This document shows, piece after piece, positions 1 to 7,258 of a DNA stretch of 60,509 bases (positions are counted from its first letter, which is position 1; every line of letters begins with the position of its first letter). The stretch is from an uncultured Collinsella sp. (GTDB lineage Bacteria > Actinomycetota > Coriobacteriia > Coriobacteriales > Coriobacteriaceae). Both the position numbers and the translations under genes were made by a program. The notes below the pieces were generated by a model. The model searched no databases, was not told the DNA's origin, and saw only the letters and a list, made by a program, of their open reading frames with translations. The stretch lies in assembly GCA_958423535.1 (NCBI GenBank), contig CATZRJ010000004.1, positions 1 to 60,509 of the forward strand, written 5' to 3'.

Positions 1-106
1 AGTCCCTTGCGGCGTAGTTCTTATTTAAGCCGTCCAAGTTTTGGGGTGCAGTTCAGGCGTGTGCTCGACGGGGACTTTGCCGTTTAATGGCTAGCGCTGA
101 GGGTGA

Positions 107-1516
107 TTACTCGCCCAGCAGGCTCTTGGTGATGGAAGCGGCGGCCTTCTTGCCGGCGCCCATCGCCAGAATGACCGTAGCGGCACCGGTGACGATGTCG
201 CCGCCAGCCCAGATGCGGGGATCGGTGGTCTGGCCGGTCTCCTCGTCGGCAACGATGTAGCCCCACTTGTTGAGCTCCATCTTGCCGCCGATCTTCTTTG
301 CGAAGGGGTTGGCGTTGGTACCGATAGCCGAGATTGCGACGTCGCAGGGAATCTCCTCGATGGCGCCCTCGATGGGCACCGGGCGACGACGGCCGGACTC
401 GTCGGGCTCGCCGAGCTCCATCTTCTGGACCTTGACGGCGCACACGGAGCCGTCCTCGCCAGCGACAAACTCGAGCGGGGAAACGAGCGGCAGAACCTCG
501 ACGCCCTCGGCCTTGGCATGGTGCAGCTCGGCGCGACGGCAGGGCATCTCGTCCTCGGTACGACGGTAGGCGATGATGGCGTGCTCGGCGCCCAGGCGCT
601 TGGCGGTACGGACGGCGTCCATAGCCACGTTGCCGCCACCAAAGACGACGACGTTCTTGCCGTGCTTGGTGGGGGTGTCGTACTCGGGGAACTTGTTGGC
701 CTTCATCAGGTTCACGCGGGTGAGGTACTCGTTCGCGAAGAAGACGTTGGGCAGGTTCTCGCCGGGGACATTGAGGAACTTGGGCAGGCCAGCGCCGGTC
801 GCCACGTAGATGGCGTCGAAGCCCTGCTCGAACAGCTCCTCGGCCGTGGCCATGTTGCCCACGACGGAGTTGTACTCAAACTTGACGCCCATGTCCTCCA
901 GGCCGTCAATCTCGCGCTTGACGACTGCCTTGGGCAGACGGAACTCGGGGATGCCGTAGACCAGCACGCCGCCGCCGGTGAAGAAGGCCTCAAAAACGGT
1001 AACGTCAAAGCCGTTACGGGCGAGCTCGCCAGCGCAGGTGATGCCGGACGGGCCGGAGCCGACGACGGCGACCTTCTTGCCGTTCTTGGGGGCCATCTTG
1101 GGCGTGGAGGCGAGCTCGGGGCGGTCACCCAGGAAGCGCTCGAGCTGACCGATGGCCACGGGCTCGGACTTCTTACCACGGATGCACTTGCCCTCGCACT
1201 GGTTCTCCTGCGGGCAGACGCGGCCGCAGATAGCGGGAAGCATGGAGTCCTCGCGGATAGTATCGAGGGCGCCGCCAAAGTCCTTCGCACGGATCTGCTC
1301 GATAAAGCGGGGGATGTTGATGTTGACGGGGCAGCCCTCAACACAGAACGGCTTCTTGCAGTTGAGGCAGCGCTCGGCCTCGGCCAGCGCCATCTCCTCG
1401 GTAAAGCCCTTGTCGACGGGGCGGAAGTCGCAGGCGCGCTCGGCAGCCGGCTCCTCGTTATCGGGGGTGCGGGGCGACTTCATATCGGCAACGAAACGAC
1501 CGTTAACTAGTGGCAT
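107..1516 (-). CDS. nfnB: NfnB-type NADPH-binding subunit (glutamate synthase small-subunit family)
   Basis: Cytoplasmic flavoprotein of the glutamate synthase small-subunit family, 469 residues. The N-terminal ferredoxin-like part has two Cys sets (Cys50/53/58/62 and Cys97/101/107/111), enough for two [4Fe-4S] clusters. The FAD motif VAVVGSGPSG lies at 149-158 and a second nucleotide motif, VVFGGGNVAMD, near 290. The start overlaps the last 10 bases of the upstream gene, which encodes an NfnA-type FAD/[2Fe-2S] protein. No glutamate synthase large subunit is in the window. From knowledge of the family, this pairing forms NfnAB, which couples oxidation of two NADPH to reduction of NAD+ and ferredoxin, reversibly. 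The Nfn role rather than GOGAT is inferred from that neighbour. Automatic pipelines often call it gltA or gltD. Confidence 0.88.
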   Translation of the reverse strand: MPLVNGRFVADMKSPRTPDNEEPAAERACDFRPVDKGFTEEMALAEAERCLNCKKPFCVEGCPVNINIPRFIEQIRAKDFGGALDTIREDSMLPAICGRVCPQENQCEGKCIRGKKSEPVAIGQLERFLGDRPELASTPKMAPKNGKKVAVVGSGPSGITCAGELARNGFDVTVFEAFFTGGGVLVYGIPEFRLPKAVVKREIDGLEDMGVKFEYNSVVGNMATAEELFEQGFDAIYVATGAGLPKFLNVPGENLPNVFFANEYLTRVNLMKANKFPEYDTPTKHGKNVVVFGGGNVAMDAVRTAKRLGAEHAIIAYRRTEDEMPCRRAELHHAKAEGVEVLPLVSPLEFVAGEDGSVCAVKVQKMELGEPDESGRRRPVPIEGAIEEIPCDVAISAIGTNANPFAKKIGGKMELNKWGYIVADEETGQTTDPRIWAGGDIVTGAATVILAMGAGKKAAASITKSLLGE

Positions 1517-2346
1517 GCGCAGCTCTTTTCCTCATAGGCCTTGAGGGACTCGCCCTCTTCGGAACGGTAAGCGGCCTGGCGGGCACGAAGGTCATCCCAG
1601 TCGACCAGGGTGGCATCGAAGTCGGGGCCGTCGACGCAAGCGAACTTGGTCACGCCGCCTACCTCGACGCGGCAGCAGCCGCACATGCCGGTGCCGTCAA
1701 CCATGATGGGGTTGAGCGACGCGGTGATGGGGGTGTCGTACTTCTGGGCGGTGAGGGTCGAGAACTTCATCATCGGAACGGGGCCGACGCAGAAGACCTG
1801 GCTCACGGCCTTGTCCTGCAGCAGGCGCTCCAGCGGAGCGGTGACAACGCCCTGCTCGCCGTAGGAGCCGTCGTCAGTGGTGATGTGGATGTGGTCCTCG
1901 TCGAGGAGCTCGCGGAACTGGTCCTCCATGAGCAGGAGGTCCTTGGTGCGGGCGCCCATGATGGCGTGCACCTCGTGGCCGGTCTCGACCAGGTGCTTGG
2001 CGACCGGGAAGGCAATTGCCAGGCCGACGCCGCCGCCAATGACGGCGCAGGGGCCCTCGGCCATCTCGGTGGGAACGCCCAGCGGGCCCACGACGTCGCG
2101 CAGCGACTCGCCGGCCTCGTAGGTGGAAAGCATCTCGGTGGTCTTGCCGATCACCATGAAGATGAACTCGACCCAGCCCTCGTCACCGTTCCAGCCGGCC
2201 AGGGTAAACGGGACGCGCTCGCCCGTCTCGTTGGCGCGAACCATGAGGAACTGTCCAGCGTGCGCATGCTTGGCGATTGCGGGCGCCTCGATGCGGAACT
2301 TGAACACCTTCTCCGAGAACTGCGTCTTCTCCAGGATCTTATACAT
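1507..2346 (-). CDS. nfnA: NfnA-type ferredoxin-NADP+ reductase subunit alpha (SudB/PyrK-like)
   Basis: 279-residue FAD/NAD-binding protein of the dihydroorotate dehydrogenase electron-transfer (PyrK/SudB) family. The FAD-binding barrel covers roughly 1-95, with PFTLAGW at 46-52 at the flavin site. The NAD-binding motif VIGGGVGLA is at 102-110. A C-terminal [2Fe-2S] site has Cys222, Cys224, Cys225 and Cys237. It is first in a two-gene minus-strand operon and overlaps nfnB by 10 bases, which implies translational coupling. In the characterised Nfn complex this subunit binds NAD(H) and the [2Fe-2S] cluster while NfnB binds NADP(H). The start follows an AGAGAGGGG ribosome-binding stretch. A sulfide dehydrogenase function is possible for the family but less likely here. 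Confidence 0.88.
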   Translation of the reverse strand: MYKILEKTQFSEKVFKFRIEAPAIAKHAHAGQFLMVRANETGERVPFTLAGWNGDEGWVEFIFMVIGKTTEMLSTYEAGESLRDVVGPLGVPTEMAEGPCAVIGGGVGLAIAFPVAKHLVETGHEVHAIMGARTKDLLLMEDQFRELLDEDHIHITTDDGSYGEQGVVTAPLERLLQDKAVSQVFCVGPVPMMKFSTLTAQKYDTPITASLNPIMVDGTGMCGCCRVEVGGVTKFACVDGPDFDATLVDWDDLRARQAAYRSEEGESLKAYEEKSCACH

Positions 2347-2451
2347 AGAACCCCTCTCTTGTTAGGGCGACCGAACCGTGCCTCCACGGAAATGGACGGT
2401 AGCCCGAATAAAACCGTACGCGCACAGGCGTTGTGCAAACATACGGTGCAA

Positions 2452-2457
2452 ATTATA
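2452..2457 (-). promoter_or_regulatory. -10 box of the nfnAB promoter
   Basis: Read on the minus strand this is a perfect TATAAT, placing the likely transcription start near 2445 and giving a leader of about 100 nt before nfnA. The -35 region 16-18 bases upstream is not a recognisable TTGACA, so an activator may be needed. Confidence 0.55.
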
Positions 2458-2527
2458 CCCTCATGGACATGTCGCTTACGTGTATCTTTGGCAGGCGGGA
2501 AAAGTGACCTAGCGCAAAGAGGCGAGT

Positions 2528-2707
2528 ATATTTTGGCGGGTTTTATCAGGTAAAACAGCAAAGGGGGCCGGCCTCGTGCTTCGGTGAGGCCGGCCCCCTT
2601 TGGAGCGCTGCATATGTATGGCGGCACGGGGTTTATCACAGTGCGGCTGCCGCGGCGTTTCCGCAGATAAAACCTGCCAAAATAAACCTGTCCCTAAATG
2701 GTAGGTT
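2528..2707. repeat. Inverted repeat pair with 19-base arms enclosing the pth terminator, plus REP-like tail
   Basis: The arms are 2528-2546 and 2666-2684, complementary at 18 of 19 positions (the exception is a G-T type pair). They enclose the strong terminator hairpin at 2560-2601. A further AAACCT...AGGTTT hairpin with a GGGACA core on the minus strand runs from about 2685 to the stop codon of pth at 2708-2710. The 2347-2707 gap between nfnA and pth therefore holds a promoter, a terminator and this palindromic repeat, and no gene that I can support. Confidence 0.6.
2560..2601. terminator. Strong terminator hairpin downstream of pth
   Basis: A 16-base-pair perfect stem (2560-2575 with 2586-2601) with a 10-base loop containing CTTCGG. 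AAA/TTT ends make it usable in both directions. It lies just past the 3' end of pth on the minus strand and separates it from the nfnAB promoter. Confidence 0.8.
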
Positions 2708-3337
2708 TTAGTGCTTGCCGTTGGCGGAGGCGGCGCCGTTGACGTGGTCGCGGGCATAGATCACGCCGTGCACGATTGCCAGACCGGCGGCATCTGCGGC
2801 GCGGGCACAGGTGTCCTGGAAGTCCTCGGCCTCGCGGGCGCGCAGCTGCTTGAGCACGTAGTCGGCGACAGCCATCTTGCCGGGAGGGTTGCCGATGCCG
2901 GTGCGGATGCGGCTGAAGTCGCGACTGCCCATCTTGTCGATGATGGAACGCAGGCCATTGTGACCGGCGTGGCCGCCGCCTACCTTGACGCGTACGTCGC
3001 CGGCGGGAATGTCGAGCTCATCGTGGATCACGAGCAGCTCCTCGGCCTTGATCTTGTACTCGCGGCAAAGCTTGGAGATGGGACCGCCCGAGGTATTCAT
3101 GTACGACTGCGGCTTGACCAGCACAATCTGGCGCTTGCCACCCTCTTCCTCGGGATCGTTGATGTTGATGAGCGCGACCTCGGCGCCTGCCTGGTTTTTC
3201 CAGTACGTGACACCGGCCTGACGGGCCAACTCGTCGATTGCTTTGAAGCCAGCGTTGTGGCGGGTCTCGGCATATTCATCGCCAGGGTTGCCAAGTCCGG
3301 CAACCATGCGAATCTTGAGCGGCTGTGCAGCTGCCAT
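2708..3337 (-). CDS. pth: Peptidyl-tRNA hydrolase
   Basis: Hydrolyses peptidyl-tRNA released by stalled ribosomes, recycling tRNA in the cytoplasm. 209 residues, slightly longer than usual because of a short C-terminal tail ending in GKH. The active-site features are present: Asn17 in GLGNPG, catalytic His27 in TRHNAGF, the Asp in VIHDELDIP, and the Asn in GGGHAGHNGLRS. I chose ATG at 3337 because GAAAGGAAG sits directly upstream; an ATG 39 bases further upstream has no such site. It is the last gene of the glmU-prs-pth group on the minus strand, a conserved arrangement in Gram-positive bacteria. A 105-base hairpin separates it from prs. Confidence 0.95.
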   Translation of the reverse strand: MAAAQPLKIRMVAGLGNPGDEYAETRHNAGFKAIDELARQAGVTYWKNQAGAEVALININDPEEEGGKRQIVLVKPQSYMNTSGGPISKLCREYKIKAEELLVIHDELDIPAGDVRVKVGGGHAGHNGLRSIIDKMGSRDFSRIRTGIGNPPGKMAVADYVLKQLRAREAEDFQDTCARAADAAGLAIVHGVIYARDHVNGAASANGKH

Positions 3338-3451
3338 ATGCTTCCTTTCGTTACACAAAAGTTTAATCAACGACAAAGGCTACCACGCCCGCCGAAGGCG
3401 AGGAAAGGTTGCAGCAAAGTCATTTCAGAAAACAGCTGCCCCGAGACAGCA

Positions 3452-3556
3452 GGAAGCCCCGGACACGCCGGGAGGGGTTATCAAAGCGAACATCCCGCAG
3501 CCGCAAAGCGGCGAGGACGTTCGCGTGATAACCCCGCAGGCGCGTCCGGGGCTTCC
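3452..3556 (-). repeat. 105-base multi-stem hairpin between prs and pth
   Basis: One near-continuous hairpin made of four nested stems: 3452-3469 with 3539-3556 (17 of 18 paired), 3474-3483 with 3526-3535 (10 of 10), 3486-3495 with 3515-3524 (9 of 10), and 3500-3504 with 3508-3512 closing a 3-base loop. The two imperfect positions are A-C in plus-strand RNA but U-G in minus-strand RNA. That suggests the folded form is the minus-strand transcript running from prs to pth. It could be an attenuator, an RNA-processing site or a REP-type element; I do not recognise the family. Confidence 0.75.
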
Positions 3557-3579
3557 GGAGGGATGCGAGGGTCGAGCGA

Positions 3580-4566
3580 CTACAGCGCGAAGTCGCCGCC
3601 GACGAGCGTGGAGACGGGCTCCTCGTGGTAAACGGCGGAGATGGCCTGAGCGAACTCCTCGGCGACCGAGATGGTCTTGATCTTGCCGCCGACCTCGACG
3701 GGAATGGCGTCGGTGACGAGGCACTCGACGATCGGGGCGTCGTTCAGACGCTCGATAGCCGGACCGGAGAAGATGCCGTGGGTGGCGCAGACGTAGATGT
3801 CGCCAGCGCCCATGGCCTTGAGCTCCTTGACGTTGGCGCACAGGGTGCCAGCGGTGTCGATCATGTCGTCGTTGATGATGCAGGTCTTGCCCTTGATGTC
3901 ACCGATGATGCCCATGACCTCGGCGGCGTTGTGGCGCGGACGGCCCTTGTGGGCGATGGCCAGGTCGCAGCCGAGCATGTCGGACAGCTTCTTGGCGGCC
4001 TTGGCGCGGCCCACGTCGGGGGAGACGACAACCAGGTTGTCGGTGTCGAAGTGCATGTCGTTATAGTACTGGCCAAACAGCGGCAGTGCGGACAGGTGGT
4101 TAACCGGGATATCGAAGAAGCCCTGAATCTGGCCCTGGTGCAGGTCGAGGGTGATGATGCGGTTGACGCCGGCGCGCTCGAGCAGGTTGGCGACGAGGCG
4201 GGCGGTGATGGGCTCGCGCGGGCCGGCCTTGCGGTCCTGGCGGGCATAGCCGTAGTGGGTGATGACGGCGGTGATGGAGCGGGCGGATGCGCGCTTGGCA
4301 GCGTCGGTGGCGATGAGCAGCTCCATGAGCATGTCGTTGACGTTGCCGCCGGCCACGGACTGAATCAGGAAGACGTCGGCGCCGCGGACGGTCTCGTCGT
4401 AGCGGGCGTAAATCTCACCATTGGCGAACTGCTTTAGCGTAAGGCCCGAAAGCTCGACCCCAAGGTACTCAGCGATCTTCTGAGCGAGGGGACGGTTGGA
4501 GGAACCGGAATACACGCGGATGGACTTGCGCATATTCTCCGACTTCTCGGGATCATTAATCGGCAT
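3580..4566 (-). CDS. prs: Ribose-phosphate pyrophosphokinase
   Basis: Makes PRPP from ribose 5-phosphate and ATP for nucleotide, NAD, His and Trp synthesis. 328 residues, close to the family norm. Visible motifs are FANGEIYARYDETVRGADVF near the N-terminus, the catalytic flexible-loop region YARQDRKAGPREPI with TLDLHQGQIQGFF after it, and the PRPP-binding loop NDDMIDTAGT. The ATG at 4566 has AAGGAG nine bases upstream, so I keep it over the internal Met12. It follows glmU and a terminator hairpin at 4710-4742, so it may have its own promoter. The 105-base hairpin lies immediately downstream. Confidence 0.96.
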   Translation of the reverse strand: MPINDPEKSENMRKSIRVYSGSSNRPLAQKIAEYLGVELSGLTLKQFANGEIYARYDETVRGADVFLIQSVAGGNVNDMLMELLIATDAAKRASARSITAVITHYGYARQDRKAGPREPITARLVANLLERAGVNRIITLDLHQGQIQGFFDIPVNHLSALPLFGQYYNDMHFDTDNLVVVSPDVGRAKAAKKLSDMLGCDLAIAHKGRPRHNAAEVMGIIGDIKGKTCIINDDMIDTAGTLCANVKELKAMGAGDIYVCATHGIFSGPAIERLNDAPIVECLVTDAIPVEVGGKIKTISVAEEFAQAISAVYHEEPVSTLVGGDFAL

Positions 4567-4709
4567 TACCCTTCTCCTTTATATATCGAATGCCATATAG
4601 ATGCCTTTTTGCATTGTAACCGCGCGGCGGGGTTAATCGGGTCTTGATAACGTCTTTACCGTCAACGGACACGAACCGACCACTCATCCGGTTGCGCAGG
4701 TCACCATAG

Positions 4710-4742
4710 AAAAAGGAGCCGCCCCCATGGGAACAGCTCCTT
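4710..4742 (-). terminator. Rho-independent terminator of glmU
   Basis: On the minus strand AAGGAGC (4742-4736) pairs with GCTCCTT (4719-4713), followed by a T run at 4714-4710. It lies 18 bases past the glmU stop and suggests that glmU and prs are not always co-transcribed. Confidence 0.75.
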
Positions 4743-4759
4743 AGATGCTTGGTAAAACG

Positions 4760-6172
4760 TTATACCTCGTCGTCTTCGTGCAGACGGCGGCGATAATCGG
4801 CGGCCCAGCCCTCAATATTTACCTGACGGGCGCGGCCCAGGCCGAGTGCGTCAGCCGGGACCGGCTCGGTGATGACGGAGCCGGCGGCCACAAGCGCGCC
4901 GTCGCCAATCTGGGCGGGCGCGACCATCATGGTGTCGGAGCCGATGAAGGCATCCTTGCCGATGACGGTCTTGTGCTTGTGCACGCCGTCGTAGTTGCAG
5001 GTGATGGAGCCCGCGCCCACGTTGACGCCAGAACCCATGGTGGTGTCGCCGATGTAGGACAGGTGCGGCACCTTGGAGCCCTCGCCGATCGTGGACTTCT
5101 TGATCTCCACGTGCGTGCCGGCCTTGGAGCCGTCGAGCATGTGGGTGCCCGGGCGCAGGTAGGCGCGCGGGCCGCAGTCGACGCCGTTCTCGATGACAGC
5201 CTCGATGGCGATGGTCTCATCGATGGTGCAGCCGCTGCCGACGGTAGTGTCGGTGAGGCGGCTGTTGGGGCCGAGCTGGCACTCCTCGCCCACGGTGACA
5301 TGGCCGATCAAATGCGTCTGCGGCCACACGACGGTGTCGCGGCCGATAACGGCATCGGGGCCGATCCAAGCCTGCGTGGGGTCGATGAAGGTAACGCCCT
5401 CGGCCATCCAGTGCTCGTTGATGCGGTCGCGCGCGATGGCGGTGAGCTGCGCGAGCTGGATGCGGCTGTTGACGCCCAGGCCGTCGCGGTAGTCGTCGCA
5501 GTGGAAGATGGAGACTGCCTGGCCGTGGCCTTTGAGGATCTCGAGCATGTCGGGCAGATAGTACTCGGACTGCGCGTTGTCGTTGCCGATCTCGTCAATG
5601 TGCGCGGCGAGCTGCGCGCCGTCGAAGGCGTAGCAGCCTGCGTTGCACTCGAGCAGCGTGGCGGCCTGCTCGGGCGTGCAGTCCTTCTGCTCGATGATGC
5701 GCTCGATCTGGCCGTCGGCGCCCAGCTTGATGCGGCCGTAACCGAAGGGGTCGGGCGGGGTCATGGTCATGACGGTGCAGGCGAGCTCGCCGGTAGCGAC
5801 GGTCTGCGCGAACTTGGCGACAGTGTCGGCGGTGATGAGCGGCAGGTCGCCGTTGAGCACGACGACGGGGCCTTGCGTGATGCCGCAGGCCTCGAGCGCG
5901 ACCTTTACGGCGTGGCCGGTGCCCAGGCGCTCGGTCTGCTCGACGCACTCGACCTTGGTGGCGCTGTTGGCGTAGGCGCCGTCGATAAGGGCGCGCATCT
6001 CGTCGGCGTGGCTGCCGATGACGACCACGACGCGGCTGCAGCCGGCCTTGATGGTGGCATCGACGATCCACTGGACCATGGGCTTACCCAAGATCTTGTG
6101 CGAAACCTTGCAGTGGTTCGACTTCATGCGGGTGCCCTCGCCGGCGGCGAGGATAATTGCGGTTGCGTCCAT
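4760..6172 (-). CDS. glmU: Bifunctional UDP-GlcNAc pyrophosphorylase / GlcN-1-P acetyltransferase
   Basis: Makes UDP-N-acetylglucosamine for peptidoglycan and other envelope polymers. 470 residues from the ATG at 6172, chosen because ACAGGAGATCAC precedes it; the open frame continues upstream without a better site. The N-terminal uridylyltransferase domain (about 1-235) begins LAAGEGTRMKS with the downstream Lys of the HCKVSHK stretch and has LGTGHAV. The C-terminal left-handed beta-helix acetyltransferase has hexapeptide repeats and the acetyl-CoA-site sequence GAGSITCNYDGVHKHKT, including the catalytic-type His (about 340-400). It is divergent from the ECF operon and followed by a terminator. 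Confidence 0.95.
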   Translation of the reverse strand: MDATAIILAAGEGTRMKSNHCKVSHKILGKPMVQWIVDATIKAGCSRVVVVIGSHADEMRALIDGAYANSATKVECVEQTERLGTGHAVKVALEACGITQGPVVVLNGDLPLITADTVAKFAQTVATGELACTVMTMTPPDPFGYGRIKLGADGQIERIIEQKDCTPEQAATLLECNAGCYAFDGAQLAAHIDEIGNDNAQSEYYLPDMLEILKGHGQAVSIFHCDDYRDGLGVNSRIQLAQLTAIARDRINEHWMAEGVTFIDPTQAWIGPDAVIGRDTVVWPQTHLIGHVTVGEECQLGPNSRLTDTTVGSGCTIDETIAIEAVIENGVDCGPRAYLRPGTHMLDGSKAGTHVEIKKSTIGEGSKVPHLSYIGDTTMGSGVNVGAGSITCNYDGVHKHKTVIGKDAFIGSDTMMVAPAQIGDGALVAAGSVITEPVPADALGLGRARQVNIEGWAADYRRRLHEDDEV

Positions 6173-6364
6173 GTGATCTCCTGTTACGTTATAGAGACGT
6201 GTGTTTGGAAACGATACACGGCGCAATATGATACCGCAGGCATATGATGAGCACGTAACGATTGACGCGCGACGGCCGATGTCGCTGCCACCGGTGTGAT
6301 GTTTGCGCTGGCTGTGTATGGCGGCGGCGCTGCGGCGTTGACGTTTTGAGCGAGGGGATGGGGG

Positions 6365-7258
6365 GTGCCCGTGGACATCATGCGAGAGGAATCGGGCAAC
6401 GAGCCCGTCGCGGCATTTTCGATGTCGCATCCGGCGGTGCCGGCGCTCTACATGGTGCTGACGCTGGGACTCACCATGTTCTCGATGCAGCCGGTGCTGA
6501 TTGCGCTGTCGCTTGCGGGTGGGTTGGCGTACGGGTTTGCGACGCGCGGCGCCGCGCGTACGTTGGGGGCGCTTCGCTGGCAGCTGCCGGTGATTTTGAT
6601 CATCGCGGTGCTCAATCCGCTGTTTAGCGCCTCGGGCTCGACGGAGCTGTTCCGTATTGGCATGCGCGCGGTGTATCTGGAGAGTATGGTATACGGCCTG
6701 TGCATGGGCGGGCTGTTTGTGGCGAGCGTGCTGTGGTTTGAGGCTGCGGCGTCGATGCTTAGCTACGACAAGGTGCTTGCGCTTTTGGGTAACACCGCGC
6801 CGGTGATCGCGCTCATGATCTCGATGTGCATGCGGCTTATCCCGCAGTTTTTGCGCCGCGGTCGTACGGTACTGGCGGTGCAGGATGCGATTGATGTGCC
6901 GGGGCGTGCGTCGGCCGACCCCGTGCGTTCGCGCCTACGGGCATCGAGCGTGTTGATGGGCTGGGGCATGGAGGATTCGCTGGAGCGCGCGGACGCCATG
7001 CGCTCCCGTGGGTGGGGTGCCGCGACGCGCCGCACGACGTGCGCGCGGTATCGGCTGGGGCGCGGCGATGTTGCCGCGCTGGTTGGGCTTGCGCTGTTTG
7101 GTGCCGCTGCGGTTGCGGTGGCATGGACTGCCACGACGCAGTATTCGTTTTACCCGCAGCTCTCGCTGCCGGCGCCGTGGCCGGGCTATGTTGTATACGC
7201 TGCCTGGATGGTGCTGCCTTGCGTGCTGTGCGCGATTGACGAGAAGAGGTTTGGCTGA
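6365..7258 (+). CDS. ECF transporter T component (EcfT)
   Basis: Membrane scaffold that couples the ATPases to the substrate-binding S subunit of an energy-coupling-factor vitamin transporter. 297 residues with hydrophobic segments near 25-60, 75-95, 110-130 and 145-165 and a C-terminal pair near 235-290. The cytoplasmic coupling region contains RADAMRSRGWG (about 208-218), the Arg-Gly type signature of EcfT proteins. The start is the GTG at 6365 with AGGGG eight bases upstream; GTG 6371 or ATG 6380 are alternatives. Its stop overlaps the ATG of the ATPase gene, so the operon is tightly coupled. Confidence 0.85.
   Translation: MPVDIMREESGNEPVAAFSMSHPAVPALYMVLTLGLTMFSMQPVLIALSLAGGLAYGFATRGAARTLGALRWQLPVILIIAVLNPLFSASGSTELFRIGMRAVYLESMVYGLCMGGLFVASVLWFEAAASMLSYDKVLALLGNTAPVIALMISMCMRLIPQFLRRGRTVLAVQDAIDVPGRASADPVRSRLRASSVLMGWGMEDSLERADAMRSRGWGAATRRTTCARYRLGRGDVAALVGLALFGAAAVAVAWTATTQYSFYPQLSLPAPWPGYVVYAAWMVLPCVLCAIDEKRFG

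Noticed and set aside
107..1516. Glutamate synthase small subunit proper
   Set aside because: No large subunit is present and the partner gene encodes an NfnA-type protein, so Nfn is the better reading.
3452..3556. Retron or msr-type RNA
   Set aside because: No reverse transcriptase gene is nearby; the structure is a simple long hairpin.
4745..6247. 500-codon plus-strand frame opposite glmU
   Set aside because: Shadow frame; glmU has all catalytic motifs.
6173..6364. Cobalamin or other vitamin riboswitch ahead of the ECF operon
   Set aside because: A GCCACCGG sequence resembles part of the B12 box, but the rest of the conserved core was not found by eye.
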